Assembly (NCBI GenBank): GCA_050733935.1
Contig: JBOHUC010000093.1
Coordinates: 1 to 64,000, forward strand
DNA: 64,000 nucleotides
Source: JBOHUC01 sp050733935
GTDB lineage: Bacteria > Eisenbacteria > RBG-16-71-46 > DASYSL01
Direction: 5' to 3'
Below the pieces are notes generated by a model. The model was not told where the DNA came from, made no database searches, and saw only the letters and a program-made list of their open reading frames with translations. The position numbers and the translations under genes were made by a program. This document shows, in pieces, positions 10,806 to 19,485 of this stretch. The number at the start of each line of letters is the position of its first letter. Position 1 is the first letter of the stretch.

Positions 10806-12548
10806 CTAGTAGACGATGAGTTTGGCGGAAACCCTGCCTTTGTCACTCTCAAGTCTTGCAACGTAAGCGCCGGCAGACACTCGCTCTCCCGTTTGTGACC
10901 TGCCATCCCAGAAGTAGCGAGTCCACCCATTGTCAACAGCGTCCTGGGGGCGACTAACTACACAGATCCTGCGGCCCCGCATGTCAAAGATCTGAACTTC
11001 ACGACCCGAGAGCTGTGCAGACACGTCGATCCGCCAGCCCTCGGCCGTCCGGGCGATCTTCATTAATGTTCCTGGATAGCTGTGCACATCACTCATAACC
11101 TGTACGGCTGGCACGTCGAGACGTCGAGGGACGGGACCGACGGACGCAAGAAAACTCGTCGCAGTACTGGCTGTCGTGCCGGTCAACTTCAACTCACCCG
11201 AGGTGCTCGCATCACGCACGGCCAATGACAAGTCCGAGAAGGTGACCTTCCATCGGCCTCCGCCGATAGCCTTTACGTCGGTTTCACAGTCATACACTTC
11301 CGACGATTTGCAATTGATCAGTCGCACGCTGGTGGGATCAATTCCCGCAACGTCTTCCTCCAGCTCAAGGACACCCCAAGCTCGAGACTGCATGCGATTC
11401 TGTGGGCGAATCGTCTTCCATGAGAAGGTTGCGGGCGTCTCGACACGAAACCGTACGACATCCTCTCTAAATCCGCTTGGAACGGTAGCAATCGTATCCC
11501 TTCCACCGACAACAACGAGTTCACCGCTACAAACACAGTACGCTCCCCCCGCCTCGGTACGACGTAGACGCGGATCCCTAGCCAGCAGGTGCCAAGTACG
11601 ATCTTCTGGTCGGAATCCCCAAATCTCGTCGCTAATCGCCTGGGACGACGGAATCCGACCACCGGCGACTAGGAGAAGGCCACTAACGGGATCGAACCCG
11701 CCAACTGAGTTGCTAAGCTGTGGTGGCCCTTGAGTCCCGTCCGTCAAGGCTTCCCAAGAGCGCGTCTGCGGATCAAATGCCCAAACCTTGCGCCAATGTG
11801 CGTCCTGACCTGGACCGACACCTACGAGCGGGGCGTGCCCTCCCCAAAGCAAGATCCGGTGTGTGAGGGGGTCATACTGTGCAACTGCCGCGATTCGCTC
11901 CCAAGGATCGTCTACACCCAGAGAATGTCGCACGAGACTCTGCGCATCGTACGGCAGCTCGTAGAAGGACAACGTCGCCGGACCGGTCCCGCATGAACCT
12001 CCCATGATCCATGTCGAACCTGAAGTACGATCAACTGCTATTGCGGCGTCTGCGAGGCGGACCGTGTGGTCCGCATCGTCCCTCACTTGTAGCCAAGAAC
12101 GGTACAGGTGGTTGTATGACCAAAAGTCGCCCTGGCAAGCGCCTGATGCAGATATCCCGCCAAACAGCAAGGGCGCCTTTCTGCTCGGATCCCAAGCACC
12201 GGCATGCCCAAACCTAGCTCCGACTAGGTTGTCGTCCGACGACTCCAAACGCCAGGACCACGTGCCTGTATCGAGAGTCCAGAGTTCTGCCGTAGTTGTG
12301 ATCGCACTCCCAATGTACAAACGCCCACCATATAGCTTCAGTGCACCCTCCTCGGGGCTCCACACGGCAGAAGCTCGAATTCTCCCGACGCCAGGGAATT
12401 GCGACGTGATGATTCGCTCGTCGCCCAAGGGATCATGAGGGGCAACACAGGGTACCATGATGAGCAAATAGACGGCACATCCGACTCTCAACACGGTGTC
12501 CAGTGTCAAATGTCTACCGAACAATGACGACACGAACACGAGCTTCAT
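10806..12548 (-). CDS. Secreted kelch-repeat protein with FlgD-like C-terminal domain
   Basis: About 580 residues. Start chosen at the ATG with GGAGAGG immediately upstream, which overlaps the subtilase stop by 35 bases. A hydrophobic signal segment (LRVGCAVYLLIMVPCVA) is followed by about six kelch-type blades (LKLYGGRLYIGS, APLLFGGISASG, ILLWGGHAPLVG, LLLVAGGRIP, ELVVVGGRDT), giving a probable beta-propeller. The C-terminal 70 residues are a FlgD_ig-like domain (VQIFDMRGRRICVV, WDGRSQTGERVSAGAYVARL), seen in FCB bacteria on exported proteins. Low GC marks it off from neighbours, and it is clearly co-transcribed with the protease. The propeller may bind glycan or protein; the ligand is unknown. 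Confidence 0.82.
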   Translation of the reverse strand: MKLVFVSSLFGRHLTLDTVLRVGCAVYLLIMVPCVAPHDPLGDERIITSQFPGVGRIRASAVWSPEEGALKLYGGRLYIGSAITTTAELWTLDTGTWSWRLESSDDNLVGARFGHAGAWDPSRKAPLLFGGISASGACQGDFWSYNHLYRSWLQVRDDADHTVRLADAAIAVDRTSGSTWIMGGSCGTGPATLSFYELPYDAQSLVRHSLGVDDPWERIAAVAQYDPLTHRILLWGGHAPLVGVGPGQDAHWRKVWAFDPQTRSWEALTDGTQGPPQLSNSVGGFDPVSGLLLVAGGRIPSSQAISDEIWGFRPEDRTWHLLARDPRLRRTEAGGAYCVCSGELVVVGGRDTIATVPSGFREDVVRFRVETPATFSWKTIRPQNRMQSRAWGVLELEEDVAGIDPTSVRLINCKSSEVYDCETDVKAIGGGRWKVTFSDLSLAVRDASTSGELKLTGTTASTATSFLASVGPVPRRLDVPAVQVMSDVHSYPGTLMKIARTAEGWRIDVSAQLSGREVQIFDMRGRRICVVSRPQDAVDNGWTRYFWDGRSQTGERVSAGAYVARLESDKGRVSAKLIVY

Positions 12549-15500
12549 CCTCTCCAAGTGTAGCTCGGCAAAAGTAGACGCCGGGTGGGACAATCGCGCC
12601 TGTCCTGTCACGCCCATTCCATGCAAGCGATAGCAAACCGCCAGAATCTGTGCGACCTTGAATTTCCTCAACGAGCCTACCCGCAACCCCCCAGACACTC
12701 AACTTCGCGTCGCTGGTCGGCCGCCCGAGTAGTTCGAAACGTACTGCTCTGCCCTGCCTTGCTGGCATCCCAGCTGTCCGCACTCGAAGTCTTGCCACCC
12801 TATCCGACTCCTCAAACTCAACTGCCGTGACGCCTCCAATGACCCCGGCCGCGCGATAATCAACCATTGCATCGTCGGGAGAACAGGGAATCCACCGCAG
12901 CTCCTCTCCCACCTCAACCTGATAGACGTACGTGCGGAGCAGCGCACCTTTCGTAGTGATTGCATCAACATGACCTTGCCCGTAGTCGAAGTAGTGGGGG
13001 TTTGCGTTCGACCAGCCCCTTGTGAGGGGTGTCCGAATCCATACTTTCGGCGTGGAAACGAAGTCCACCTCAAAGGTGACCGGGAAGTGCAGCTCATACC
13101 TGTCAGCCGTGTATTCTCCGTCAGGAATAAGTCCATCCGCCGACCTGATCGTAATGCTCGTATTGTACTCGACGTCGAAGATGCTGGCATTCGTCGCAAC
13201 GTCTCCCGTTACGGCTCCGCGTCGTCCTGGGTCGATCAAGTCAACCGCCCCACTATGGTTCACGCGACCCATCCCCTGATAGTCTGGGGCCTCATGAGAA
13301 ATATCCTGCGCCGTGCCCCTCAAGAGATACTTGATGTCAACGTCATCCAGAATCGGATTTACAGAGACCAAACTGGCCGCGACGCCGCTAACCATGGCGG
13401 TAGATAGTGAAGTTCCGAACAGCTCGTCCACGTAGTGAGACGCGCCGCGGGTAATTACCGCGTTCCCCATCGTAGGGAAGGTGCTCCTGACAACGTGACC
13501 GGGAGCAACTATGTCAATCCAAGGACCGTGCGTCGAACCCTGGCCTTCCGTCAATCCGCCTGCTAGTCCGGGCAGGGTGTAGCCACAAAGATCTGTCGCT
13601 CCAACCGCGATGCAAAGCCCCCACTCGGCAAATCGCGCCGGGTAGTAGGCAACCAAACTATCAACGTTTCCCATTCCCGCGACACATGTGGCCCCGTACG
13701 CCATGGCGTTCTCTAAGGCCAACCGGATCGGACGAATCAGCAGCTCGTTTGGCTCATACCCCCGAATCCCAAGGCTGATGTTAATGACTCTGGCCCCATT
13801 CTCGGCCGCCCACTCAATACCTGCAGCTAGGTCTTCGATAGCCCAGATTCCAAGATCATTGGACACTCTAACTGGCAAGATCCTGCACCCGACCGAATCC
13901 GGCGTTGGCAATCCATACTCATCAACCGACCATCCCCCCACTATGCCGGCGACACCGAGCGGAACAGTATCCGCGAAATAGCTAGGCCCATTATCTGTGA
14001 TAGCGGCTGCAATACCAGCCATTTGGGTGCCGTGACCGTAATCATCCCACACATCGTCTTCCTCATGGTCATCGACAAAGTTCTTGCCTGGAAGAATACG
14101 TTGCCCCATCTCGTCATCACTATACGTGTGGGCGAGATCTAAATGCGTCGCGTCAATTCCGGAGTCAACAATCCCGACTATTACGCCGCTATTACCTCGC
14201 GCCCGAGCCGAGGCATACCAAGCGCAAAGAGTGTTGGTGTCTTCGCTGAACCTTCCGTAGCCTTGGAAGATTGGGTATTCGTTTTGGTATCCATAGCTCT
14301 GGTTCAAATACCATTGGCCCAGATTGGTGACGGTCAGCTCAATGTTTGGGTCGTTCGGAGAAAGCAACGAGCCACACTGCGCGTTATCCGGGAGGCATGC
14401 TGCATTCGGGGTAAGGGAGATTCCTCGCGCTGAGGGATATGCCAGTTTTACGAGACGATGGGATCGCAAAGCTTCGATCGCTTGATCACGAACCTCACGA
14501 GATGCGAATAGGACTTGGAACATGTTTCCAAAATCGTACAGATGCCTCTGCGTTCCATCGGGCCGTGTGACCATTGTCCGCTGAGGTCTGACTTCAGGCC
14601 AGACACAGCGAATCGAATAGCACTCCAGGGTACGCAACAAATCGACAAGCGTTGCTTCACCACCGGAAATGGTCGAGGGAGATACGGCTGTGCGCCCAGT
14701 AAGTGGAAGCGTGCCGGCCTCGACCTCGACAATGGCGGCCCACGGTGAACCGGATAATGAGTTTCCCGCAGGTGCCGCACCTACTGCCCTCAAAGGTGTT
14801 GCCATTACTGACGACCCACCATTCGGATTTGTCACTACAACCGACCACAATCCCGTGTCTGTCTCGGCGAAGGCAACTTCAGCGACAAGGTTGTAAGAGT
14901 CCAAGACTGTGGTCACTGCATCGATAGGTGTTGCTCCTGGCCGTTCAAGGTGAACCTCGGTGCCCTGAAGAAAGTGGTAGCCGGCCAGCTGGTATGGAAA
15001 TGTGCAGCCAGCCCATCCGTCCACAGGGAATCTGTTTACCACCATCGGCGCCGGTTCTTCTGTTCCGCCCAGAATGGTGGCTGGAGGTCCAAGACTCAGA
15101 AAGTCAACATCACCGTTTGGTGCGAGCACTTTCGCATAACCGACAACGAATCGTCCGGGAGGGCACGCTCCCCCAGAGTCGGCGAAAGTGATGTAAAAGG
15201 CAGTGCCAGTGGAGCAAGCACTTGCTTGTGAGCTGGAGATGGCAACTCGAAATGTTGAATCCGTTTGCTCTGGAATAGTTACTAGCGTTCCCTTGAGTAG
15301 CCAAGTACAGCCAGATGCAGAAGTGGGAGCACTCCAACTTGTCATTGAATACCACGGAGATTGATTGCCCGCGGGTGTCCACAGGATCTGAACTTCTATT
15401 CCTCCTACTGATACCAAGCCACTACACCTGACGTAGAGCCTGCGGGGCGCCCCAGAAACCTGTGCCAGGTTGGATGCGTATGTGCTCACGCTCCAAGAAA

Positions 15501-15672
15501 GCCCGACTGATCCCCCTCCGTTTATCCCACAGTCCGCTGGCCGAGCAAGGAGGCCACTGCACAATGCAAGCAGAGCTAGGAGGCTCCGTGGACCAACAAG
15601 TCCAGCACCGAGTCCTGATGCAGCAGGTCGGTCACTGGCCCTTTCCCGCGCAGCATCCTTGAAGACGCGCAT
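12514..15672 (-). CDS. Secreted subtilisin-like serine protease (S8) with FlgD-like C-terminal domain
   Basis: Extracellular protease of 1052 residues. Start is the ATG with GGAGGA 4 nt upstream. A signal peptide (SLLALLALCSGLLARPADC) is followed by about 250 residues of beta-rich prodomain, including an IPT/TIG-like segment and a region with SRPARGI-like inhibitor features (LVKLAYPSARGISL). Catalytic triad: Asp503 (VGIVDSGIDATH), His547 (DDYGHGTQMAG) and Ser755 (FGTSLSTAMVSG); the oxyanion Asn lies in VAGMGN. After the protease come a beta-sandwich region and a FlgD_ig-like tail (LAWNGRDRTGAIVPPGVYF). GC is about 50%. It is first gene of a two-gene operon with the kelch protein. Confidence 0.92.
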   Translation of the reverse strand: MRVFKDAARERASDRPAASGLGAGLVGPRSLLALLALCSGLLARPADCGINGGGSVGLSWSVSTYASNLAQVSGAPRRLYVRCSGLVSVGGIEVQILWTPAGNQSPWYSMTSWSAPTSASGCTWLLKGTLVTIPEQTDSTFRVAISSSQASACSTGTAFYITFADSGGACPPGRFVVGYAKVLAPNGDVDFLSLGPPATILGGTEEPAPMVVNRFPVDGWAGCTFPYQLAGYHFLQGTEVHLERPGATPIDAVTTVLDSYNLVAEVAFAETDTGLWSVVVTNPNGGSSVMATPLRAVGAAPAGNSLSGSPWAAIVEVEAGTLPLTGRTAVSPSTISGGEATLVDLLRTLECYSIRCVWPEVRPQRTMVTRPDGTQRHLYDFGNMFQVLFASREVRDQAIEALRSHRLVKLAYPSARGISLTPNAACLPDNAQCGSLLSPNDPNIELTVTNLGQWYLNQSYGYQNEYPIFQGYGRFSEDTNTLCAWYASARARGNSGVIVGIVDSGIDATHLDLAHTYSDDEMGQRILPGKNFVDDHEEDDVWDDYGHGTQMAGIAAAITDNGPSYFADTVPLGVAGIVGGWSVDEYGLPTPDSVGCRILPVRVSNDLGIWAIEDLAAGIEWAAENGARVINISLGIRGYEPNELLIRPIRLALENAMAYGATCVAGMGNVDSLVAYYPARFAEWGLCIAVGATDLCGYTLPGLAGGLTEGQGSTHGPWIDIVAPGHVVRSTFPTMGNAVITRGASHYVDELFGTSLSTAMVSGVAASLVSVNPILDDVDIKYLLRGTAQDISHEAPDYQGMGRVNHSGAVDLIDPGRRGAVTGDVATNASIFDVEYNTSITIRSADGLIPDGEYTADRYELHFPVTFEVDFVSTPKVWIRTPLTRGWSNANPHYFDYGQGHVDAITTKGALLRTYVYQVEVGEELRWIPCSPDDAMVDYRAAGVIGGVTAVEFEESDRVARLRVRTAGMPARQGRAVRFELLGRPTSDAKLSVWGVAGRLVEEIQGRTDSGGLLSLAWNGRDRTGAIVPPGVYFCRATLGEDEARVRVVIVR

Positions 15673-15907
15673 GGGGTCCTCCAACTTGGCAGCTCGCTAT
15701 GGTCTTGTCATCCCCCACGTCCTGGACTCGGCTAAGGCGAGATCCGCCCGACATGTGATCACTGACCCGTGGCCAAGCCGTCACATTAGCCACAGCAGGA
15801 AGTTTGACAGCCCGTGAGCGAAGATTGACCTACCGAGATTGTCCTCTCCCCTGTCAGTGCGCACAAGGGCAATCACCGAGGAACGATGAAGGAAGTCTCA
15901 GTAGTGG
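15673..15907. other. Low-GC intergenic stretch, no gene seen
   Basis: Lies upstream of the subtilase gene and downstream of the Tad operon terminator. It should contain the subtilase promoter, but no convincing -35/-10 pair or longer repeat was identified. Short frames here lack ribosome sites and coding character. Confidence 0.4.
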
Positions 15908-15949
15908 CCAGTACAGACAACACAAGCCCTACCGTAGGCAGGGCTTGTG
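15908..15949 (-). terminator. Tad operon terminator
   Basis: Perfect 10-bp stem (CACAAGCCCT at 15921-15930 with AGGGCTTGTG at 15940-15949) around a 9-base loop. On the minus strand GTTGTCTGT follows. It lies 45 bases after the last open frame of the Tad operon, with no other minus-strand gene in between. Confidence 0.7.
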
Positions 15950-15993
15950 GACTCGAACCGCTGGACCGCTCTAGCAATGGGCTCGCAGAAACT

Positions 15994-16101
15994 TCAGCGG
16001 CCCGTCTTGCGGTCCTTGTTCTTGCGCGCGTTGCGGCGGGCCATGTAAGCGACGAAGAGAACGACGGCAGCAAGGATGAGGACGATGTTGAGCGTGTTCA
16101 T
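15994..16101 (-). CDS. 35-residue single-pass membrane peptide at the end of the Tad operon
   Basis: A very short gene. It begins with a hydrophobic helix (residues about 4-20, NIVLILAAVVLFVAYMA) and ends with a strongly basic tail (RRNARKNKDRKTGR), predicting an N-out, C-in inner-membrane peptide. AAGGTGG lies 10 nt before the ATG. It is same strand, 76 bases after tadC, and before the operon terminator. High-GC codon use matches the Tad genes, not the low-GC block beyond. No named family is recognised; a role in Tad assembly is inferred from position only. Confidence 0.6.
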   Translation of the reverse strand: MNTLNIVLILAAVVLFVAYMARRNARKNKDRKTGR

Positions 16102-16177
16102 CCGTCTTCACCACCTTTCCCTGGTTCCCGGCCGCGTGAGGCCGTTCCTGTGGCTTCGCTCGGGCGACGCCGCCGGC

Positions 16178-17113
16178 CTACTGCCGGCCGACGTTCGAGA
16201 GCGCGCGGTAGATCTGTAGCATGCCCGGCCCGAGCAGGATGAGCAAAAGCTCGGGGAAGATGCAGAGCACGAGCGGAAACACGAGCTTGACGGCCACTTT
16301 GTGCGCCGCTTCCTCGGCCCGCTGGCGCCGCTTCACGCGCAGTGAATCCGACTGCGCGCGGAGCGACTGCGCGACGCTCGTGCCGAGCCGGTCGGTCTGA
16401 ACGAGCACGGCGACCAGGCTCTTCACGTCGGCCACGCCGGTGCGGTCGGCGAGTCCCCGCAGGGCGTCGATGCGGTTGATGCCGGCCTTCATCTCGTTGT
16501 TGACCTGCCGGAGCTCCTGCGCGAGGACGGGGCTCGCGAGCGTGATCTCCTGCGACACCTTGACGATCGCGGCGTTCAAGCCGAGTCCGGCCTCGACGCA
16601 CACGACCATGAGGTCGAGCGCGTCGGGGAGCGCGTGCGTGATCTCGAGCTTCCGCTCGTTCGACTTCTGCCACAGCCAGAGCGTCGGGAGATAGAAGCCG
16701 ACGACGGCGAGCACGACGGTCCAGACGATCGTGTTCGCGATCGGCTGCCGGAGCGCCGCCATCAGGAACAGGAAGCCGAACGGCAGGGCCACGGCGAACA
16801 GGACTTTGGCCCCGAGGAACGTGGTGACCGCGTTCTGGCTCCGATACCCGGCCTCGATCAGACCATCGCGCAGCGATTCCTGTCCGTCCGCATTCGGAAG
16901 GAAGCCCGCGAGCCGGGCGAGAAGGCGCTCCCAGATGGGGCGGCGCGCGGCACGTCGCGTCTGCCACCAGGAGCCGCTCTCGCTCGAGGTCTTGATCTCG
17001 GCCAGGCGGGCCGCCACCGGGTCGGCGCCGGCCTGGCGCTGCCCGATGATGGCGTAGATCAGCATCGCGACCGTCGCGAAGACCAGGACCACGGCGACAA
17101 TGGCGAGGATCAT
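16178..17113 (-). CDS. tadC: Tad pilus inner-membrane platform protein TadC
   Basis: With TadB it forms the inner-membrane platform that couples the CpaF ATPase to Flp pilin assembly. It is 311 residues. An N-terminal TM segment (LAIVAVVLVFATVAMLIYAI), a soluble linker and further TM helices are followed by the T2SSF (GspF) domain at about 145-285 (LPDALDLMVVCVEAGLGLNAAI), and a final TM at the C-terminus. AAGGAGG precedes the ATG. The gene lies 10 bases after tadB and is a typical-length member. Confidence 0.92.
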   Translation of the reverse strand: MILAIVAVVLVFATVAMLIYAIIGQRQAGADPVAARLAEIKTSSESGSWWQTRRAARRPIWERLLARLAGFLPNADGQESLRDGLIEAGYRSQNAVTTFLGAKVLFAVALPFGFLFLMAALRQPIANTIVWTVVLAVVGFYLPTLWLWQKSNERKLEITHALPDALDLMVVCVEAGLGLNAAIVKVSQEITLASPVLAQELRQVNNEMKAGINRIDALRGLADRTGVADVKSLVAVLVQTDRLGTSVAQSLRAQSDSLRVKRRQRAEEAAHKVAVKLVFPLVLCIFPELLLILLGPGMLQIYRALSNVGRQ

Positions 17114-17123
17114 GACCGCCTCC

Positions 17124-18086
17124 TTAAACCTTGATCGCGATCACGCGGCGGATCCAGATGTAGCCCACGATCTGCATGACGAGGCAGACGATGAGCAGCA
17201 CCTGTCCCGCGGGATCGCGGAAGAACGTGACCATGTACTGCGGCGCGATCACGGAGAAGATGAGCGCGAGCGCGATCGGCAGCACCGAAAGGATCATTCC
17301 CGTGAGGCGTCCGTGCGCGGTGCGCGACTTGACGTCGCCCAGGATGCGGAAGCGCTCCCGGATGATGTGCGCGATCGACTCCATGATCTCGGCCAGGTTG
17401 CCGCCCGTCTCGCGCTGGATGATCACGGCCGTGACGAAGAACTTGAGGTCGAGCGACTCGACGCGCTCCGTCAGATTGACGAGCGCCTCCTTCATCTCGA
17501 GACCCAGGTTTTGCTCGTCGAACGTGACCGCGAACTCCTGCGCGAGCGGCTCGGGCGATTCCTGGGCCACGAGCTGGAGCGCCGCCGGGAAGGAGAGACC
17601 GGCCCTAAGCGCACTCGTCATGAGATCGAGCGCATCGGGGAGCTGTTCGGAGAACTGGTTCATGCGCTTCGTCTTCTGTCCGCGCACCCACGCGTAGGGA
17701 ATGAACGCGGTCACGACCCCGATCAGGAGCCCGACGAGCGGGCGACCCAGGATCGTGACGCACAGGAGGAAGAACACCGCGCCCGTGAGCAGCATGAGCA
17801 GCACGAGCGTGCCCACGCGCCAGTTGAGCCCCGCCTGGTAGAGCAGGAGCTCGAGATCCTTGGAGAGCGGGAACTGCGACAGGAACCGGTCGATGAACGT
17901 GATGTCGGACAGCCGCTTGTCGCGCAGGATCGTGGGGTCGACCGTGCTGTCCCGGCCGATCATCGAAATGCGGCGCAGCTGATCCTGGACGCGTTTCTGC
18001 CCCTCCGTCATCGTCCCCGCCCGCCAGGCGTAGAACGCCACGACGCAGGCCAGGAACACGAGGAGTGCGGCACTCAGAGCAAGCAT
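17124..18086 (-). CDS. tadB: Tad pilus inner-membrane platform protein TadB
   Basis: GspF-like platform partner of TadC, 320 residues. TM helices at the N-terminus (ALSAALLVFLACVVAFYAW), two in the middle (TLVLLMLLTGAVFFLLCVTI and LVGLLIGVVTAFIPYAW) and the C-terminus enclose the T2SSF domain (LPDALDLMTSALRAGLSFPAAL and QRETGGNLAEIMESIAH). GGGGAGG lies upstream of the ATG, with 28 bases to cpaF. The order cpaF-tadB-tadC is the conserved Tad core. Confidence 0.93.
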   Translation of the reverse strand: MLALSAALLVFLACVVAFYAWRAGTMTEGQKRVQDQLRRISMIGRDSTVDPTILRDKRLSDITFIDRFLSQFPLSKDLELLLYQAGLNWRVGTLVLLMLLTGAVFFLLCVTILGRPLVGLLIGVVTAFIPYAWVRGQKTKRMNQFSEQLPDALDLMTSALRAGLSFPAALQLVAQESPEPLAQEFAVTFDEQNLGLEMKEALVNLTERVESLDLKFFVTAVIIQRETGGNLAEIMESIAHIIRERFRILGDVKSRTAHGRLTGMILSVLPIALALIFSVIAPQYMVTFFRDPAGQVLLIVCLVMQIVGYIWIRRVIAIKV

Positions 18087-18114
18087 GGGATCGATCCTCC
18101 CCTATCCGCCCGGC

Positions 18115-19461
18115 TCAGTCGAACGTGCTGGGCGGCAGGTCCACGCCGCTCAAACGCAGCTTGTCGAGAAAGCGCGGCCGGATGCCGGTCGAGGTGAACT
18201 GGCCCAGGACCTGGCCGTTCTCGCCGATGCCCGTGCGCTTGAAGACGAACACATCCTGCATGGTCACGACGTTGCCTTCCATGCCGGTGATCTCGGAGAC
18301 CGACATGATCTTCCGGCGGCCGTCCGAAAGACGGGACACCTGGACGATGACGTTGATCGCCGAGCTGACCTGCTCGCGCATGGCCTTGTCCGGGAGCGAG
18401 ATCCCCGACATCTGCATGAGCGTCTCGAGGCGCGTGAGGGCATCCCGGCTCGAGTTCGCGTGCAGCGTGGTGAGCGAGCCGTCGTGGCCGGTGTTCATGG
18501 CCTGGAGCATGTCCAGCACCTCTTCGCTACGCACCTCGCCGACCACGATCCGGTCGGGGCGCATACGGAGGGAGTTGCGGACGAGGTCGCGGGCCGTCAC
18601 TTGACCCTTGCCTTCGATGTTCGGCGGCCGGGTCTCGAGACGGACGACGTGAGGCTGCTGGAGCTGGAGCTCGGCCGAGTCCTCGATCGTCACGATGCGC
18701 TCGTCGGGCGGGATGTAGCCCGAGAGGATGTTGAGCGTGGTCGTCTTGCCGGAGCCGGTACCGCCCGAGATGAGGACGTTGAGCCGGGCGCGCACGATGC
18801 CCTGGAGCACCAGGGCCATCGGCTCGCTGACCGTGCCGTAATTGATGAAGTCCTGCATCGTGAGCGCCTTCACGGCAAAACGGCGGATCGAGAGGATCGG
18901 GCCGTCGAGCGCGAGCGGCGGAATGATCGCGTTCACGCGCGAGCCGTCGGGCAGGCGCGCGTCCACGTACGGAGACGCTTCGTCCACGCGCCGGCCGACG
19001 CGCGAGACGATGCGGTCGATGATCACGCGCAGGTGCTGGTCGTCGCGGAACGTGACGTTCGTGAGCTCGAGCTTGCCGCGCCGCTCGACGAACACCTGCC
19101 GGTACGTGTTGACCAGGATGTCCGAGATCTCGGGGTCGTGGAGCAAGGGCTCGATCGGCCCGAGACCGAACGTTTCGTCCCGGATCTCCTTGACCAGGCG
19201 CTCCTCGTCCGTGGGCGAGAGGCGGAGGTCCTGCTCCTTGAGCAGCGCGCGGACGACGCGGTCCACCTGCTGCTGGAGGAATTCGTTCTCGACGTTCTCG
19301 AGGCTCGCCAGATCGAGGCGGTCGATGAGCTGGCGATGAATCGTCTGCTTGAGCTCGTGATACGTGTCCTGCGCCCGGACTTCCGCCTGGAGCGGAGAAG
19401 CCTGGCCCAGCGTGGCGCCGCTCGTCTCAGGACGCCTGGTGATTCGTTCCCTCAGTCCCAT
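18115..19461 (-). CDS. cpaF: Tad/Flp pilus assembly ATPase CpaF (TadA)
   Basis: Hexameric secretion ATPase powering pilus assembly, 448 residues, usual length. The N-terminal domain runs to about 210. Walker A is GGTGSGKT (233-240). The Asp box is IVTIEDSAELQL, Walker B is RPDRIVVGEVR (302-311) and the His box is HDGSLTTLHANS. It acts in the cytoplasm against TadB/TadC. It is preceded by GGGGAGAG and lies 24 bases after cpaE. Confidence 0.95.
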   Translation of the reverse strand: MGLRERITRRPETSGATLGQASPLQAEVRAQDTYHELKQTIHRQLIDRLDLASLENVENEFLQQQVDRVVRALLKEQDLRLSPTDEERLVKEIRDETFGLGPIEPLLHDPEISDILVNTYRQVFVERRGKLELTNVTFRDDQHLRVIIDRIVSRVGRRVDEASPYVDARLPDGSRVNAIIPPLALDGPILSIRRFAVKALTMQDFINYGTVSEPMALVLQGIVRARLNVLISGGTGSGKTTTLNILSGYIPPDERIVTIEDSAELQLQQPHVVRLETRPPNIEGKGQVTARDLVRNSLRMRPDRIVVGEVRSEEVLDMLQAMNTGHDGSLTTLHANSSRDALTRLETLMQMSGISLPDKAMREQVSSAINVIVQVSRLSDGRRKIMSVSEITGMEGNVVTMQDVFVFKRTGIGENGQVLGQFTSTGIRPRFLDKLRLSGVDLPPSTFD

Positions 19462-19485
19462 CGGTCTCTCCCCGGTACCCGGCCG

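Noticed and set aside
15940..15993. tRNA-like sequence (minus strand GGTTCGAGTCC T-loop plus TAGAGCGG) near the edge of the low-GC island
   Set aside because: The T-stem pairs at only three of five positions and no acceptor, anticodon or D stem can be built, so neither a tRNA nor an integration remnant is supported.
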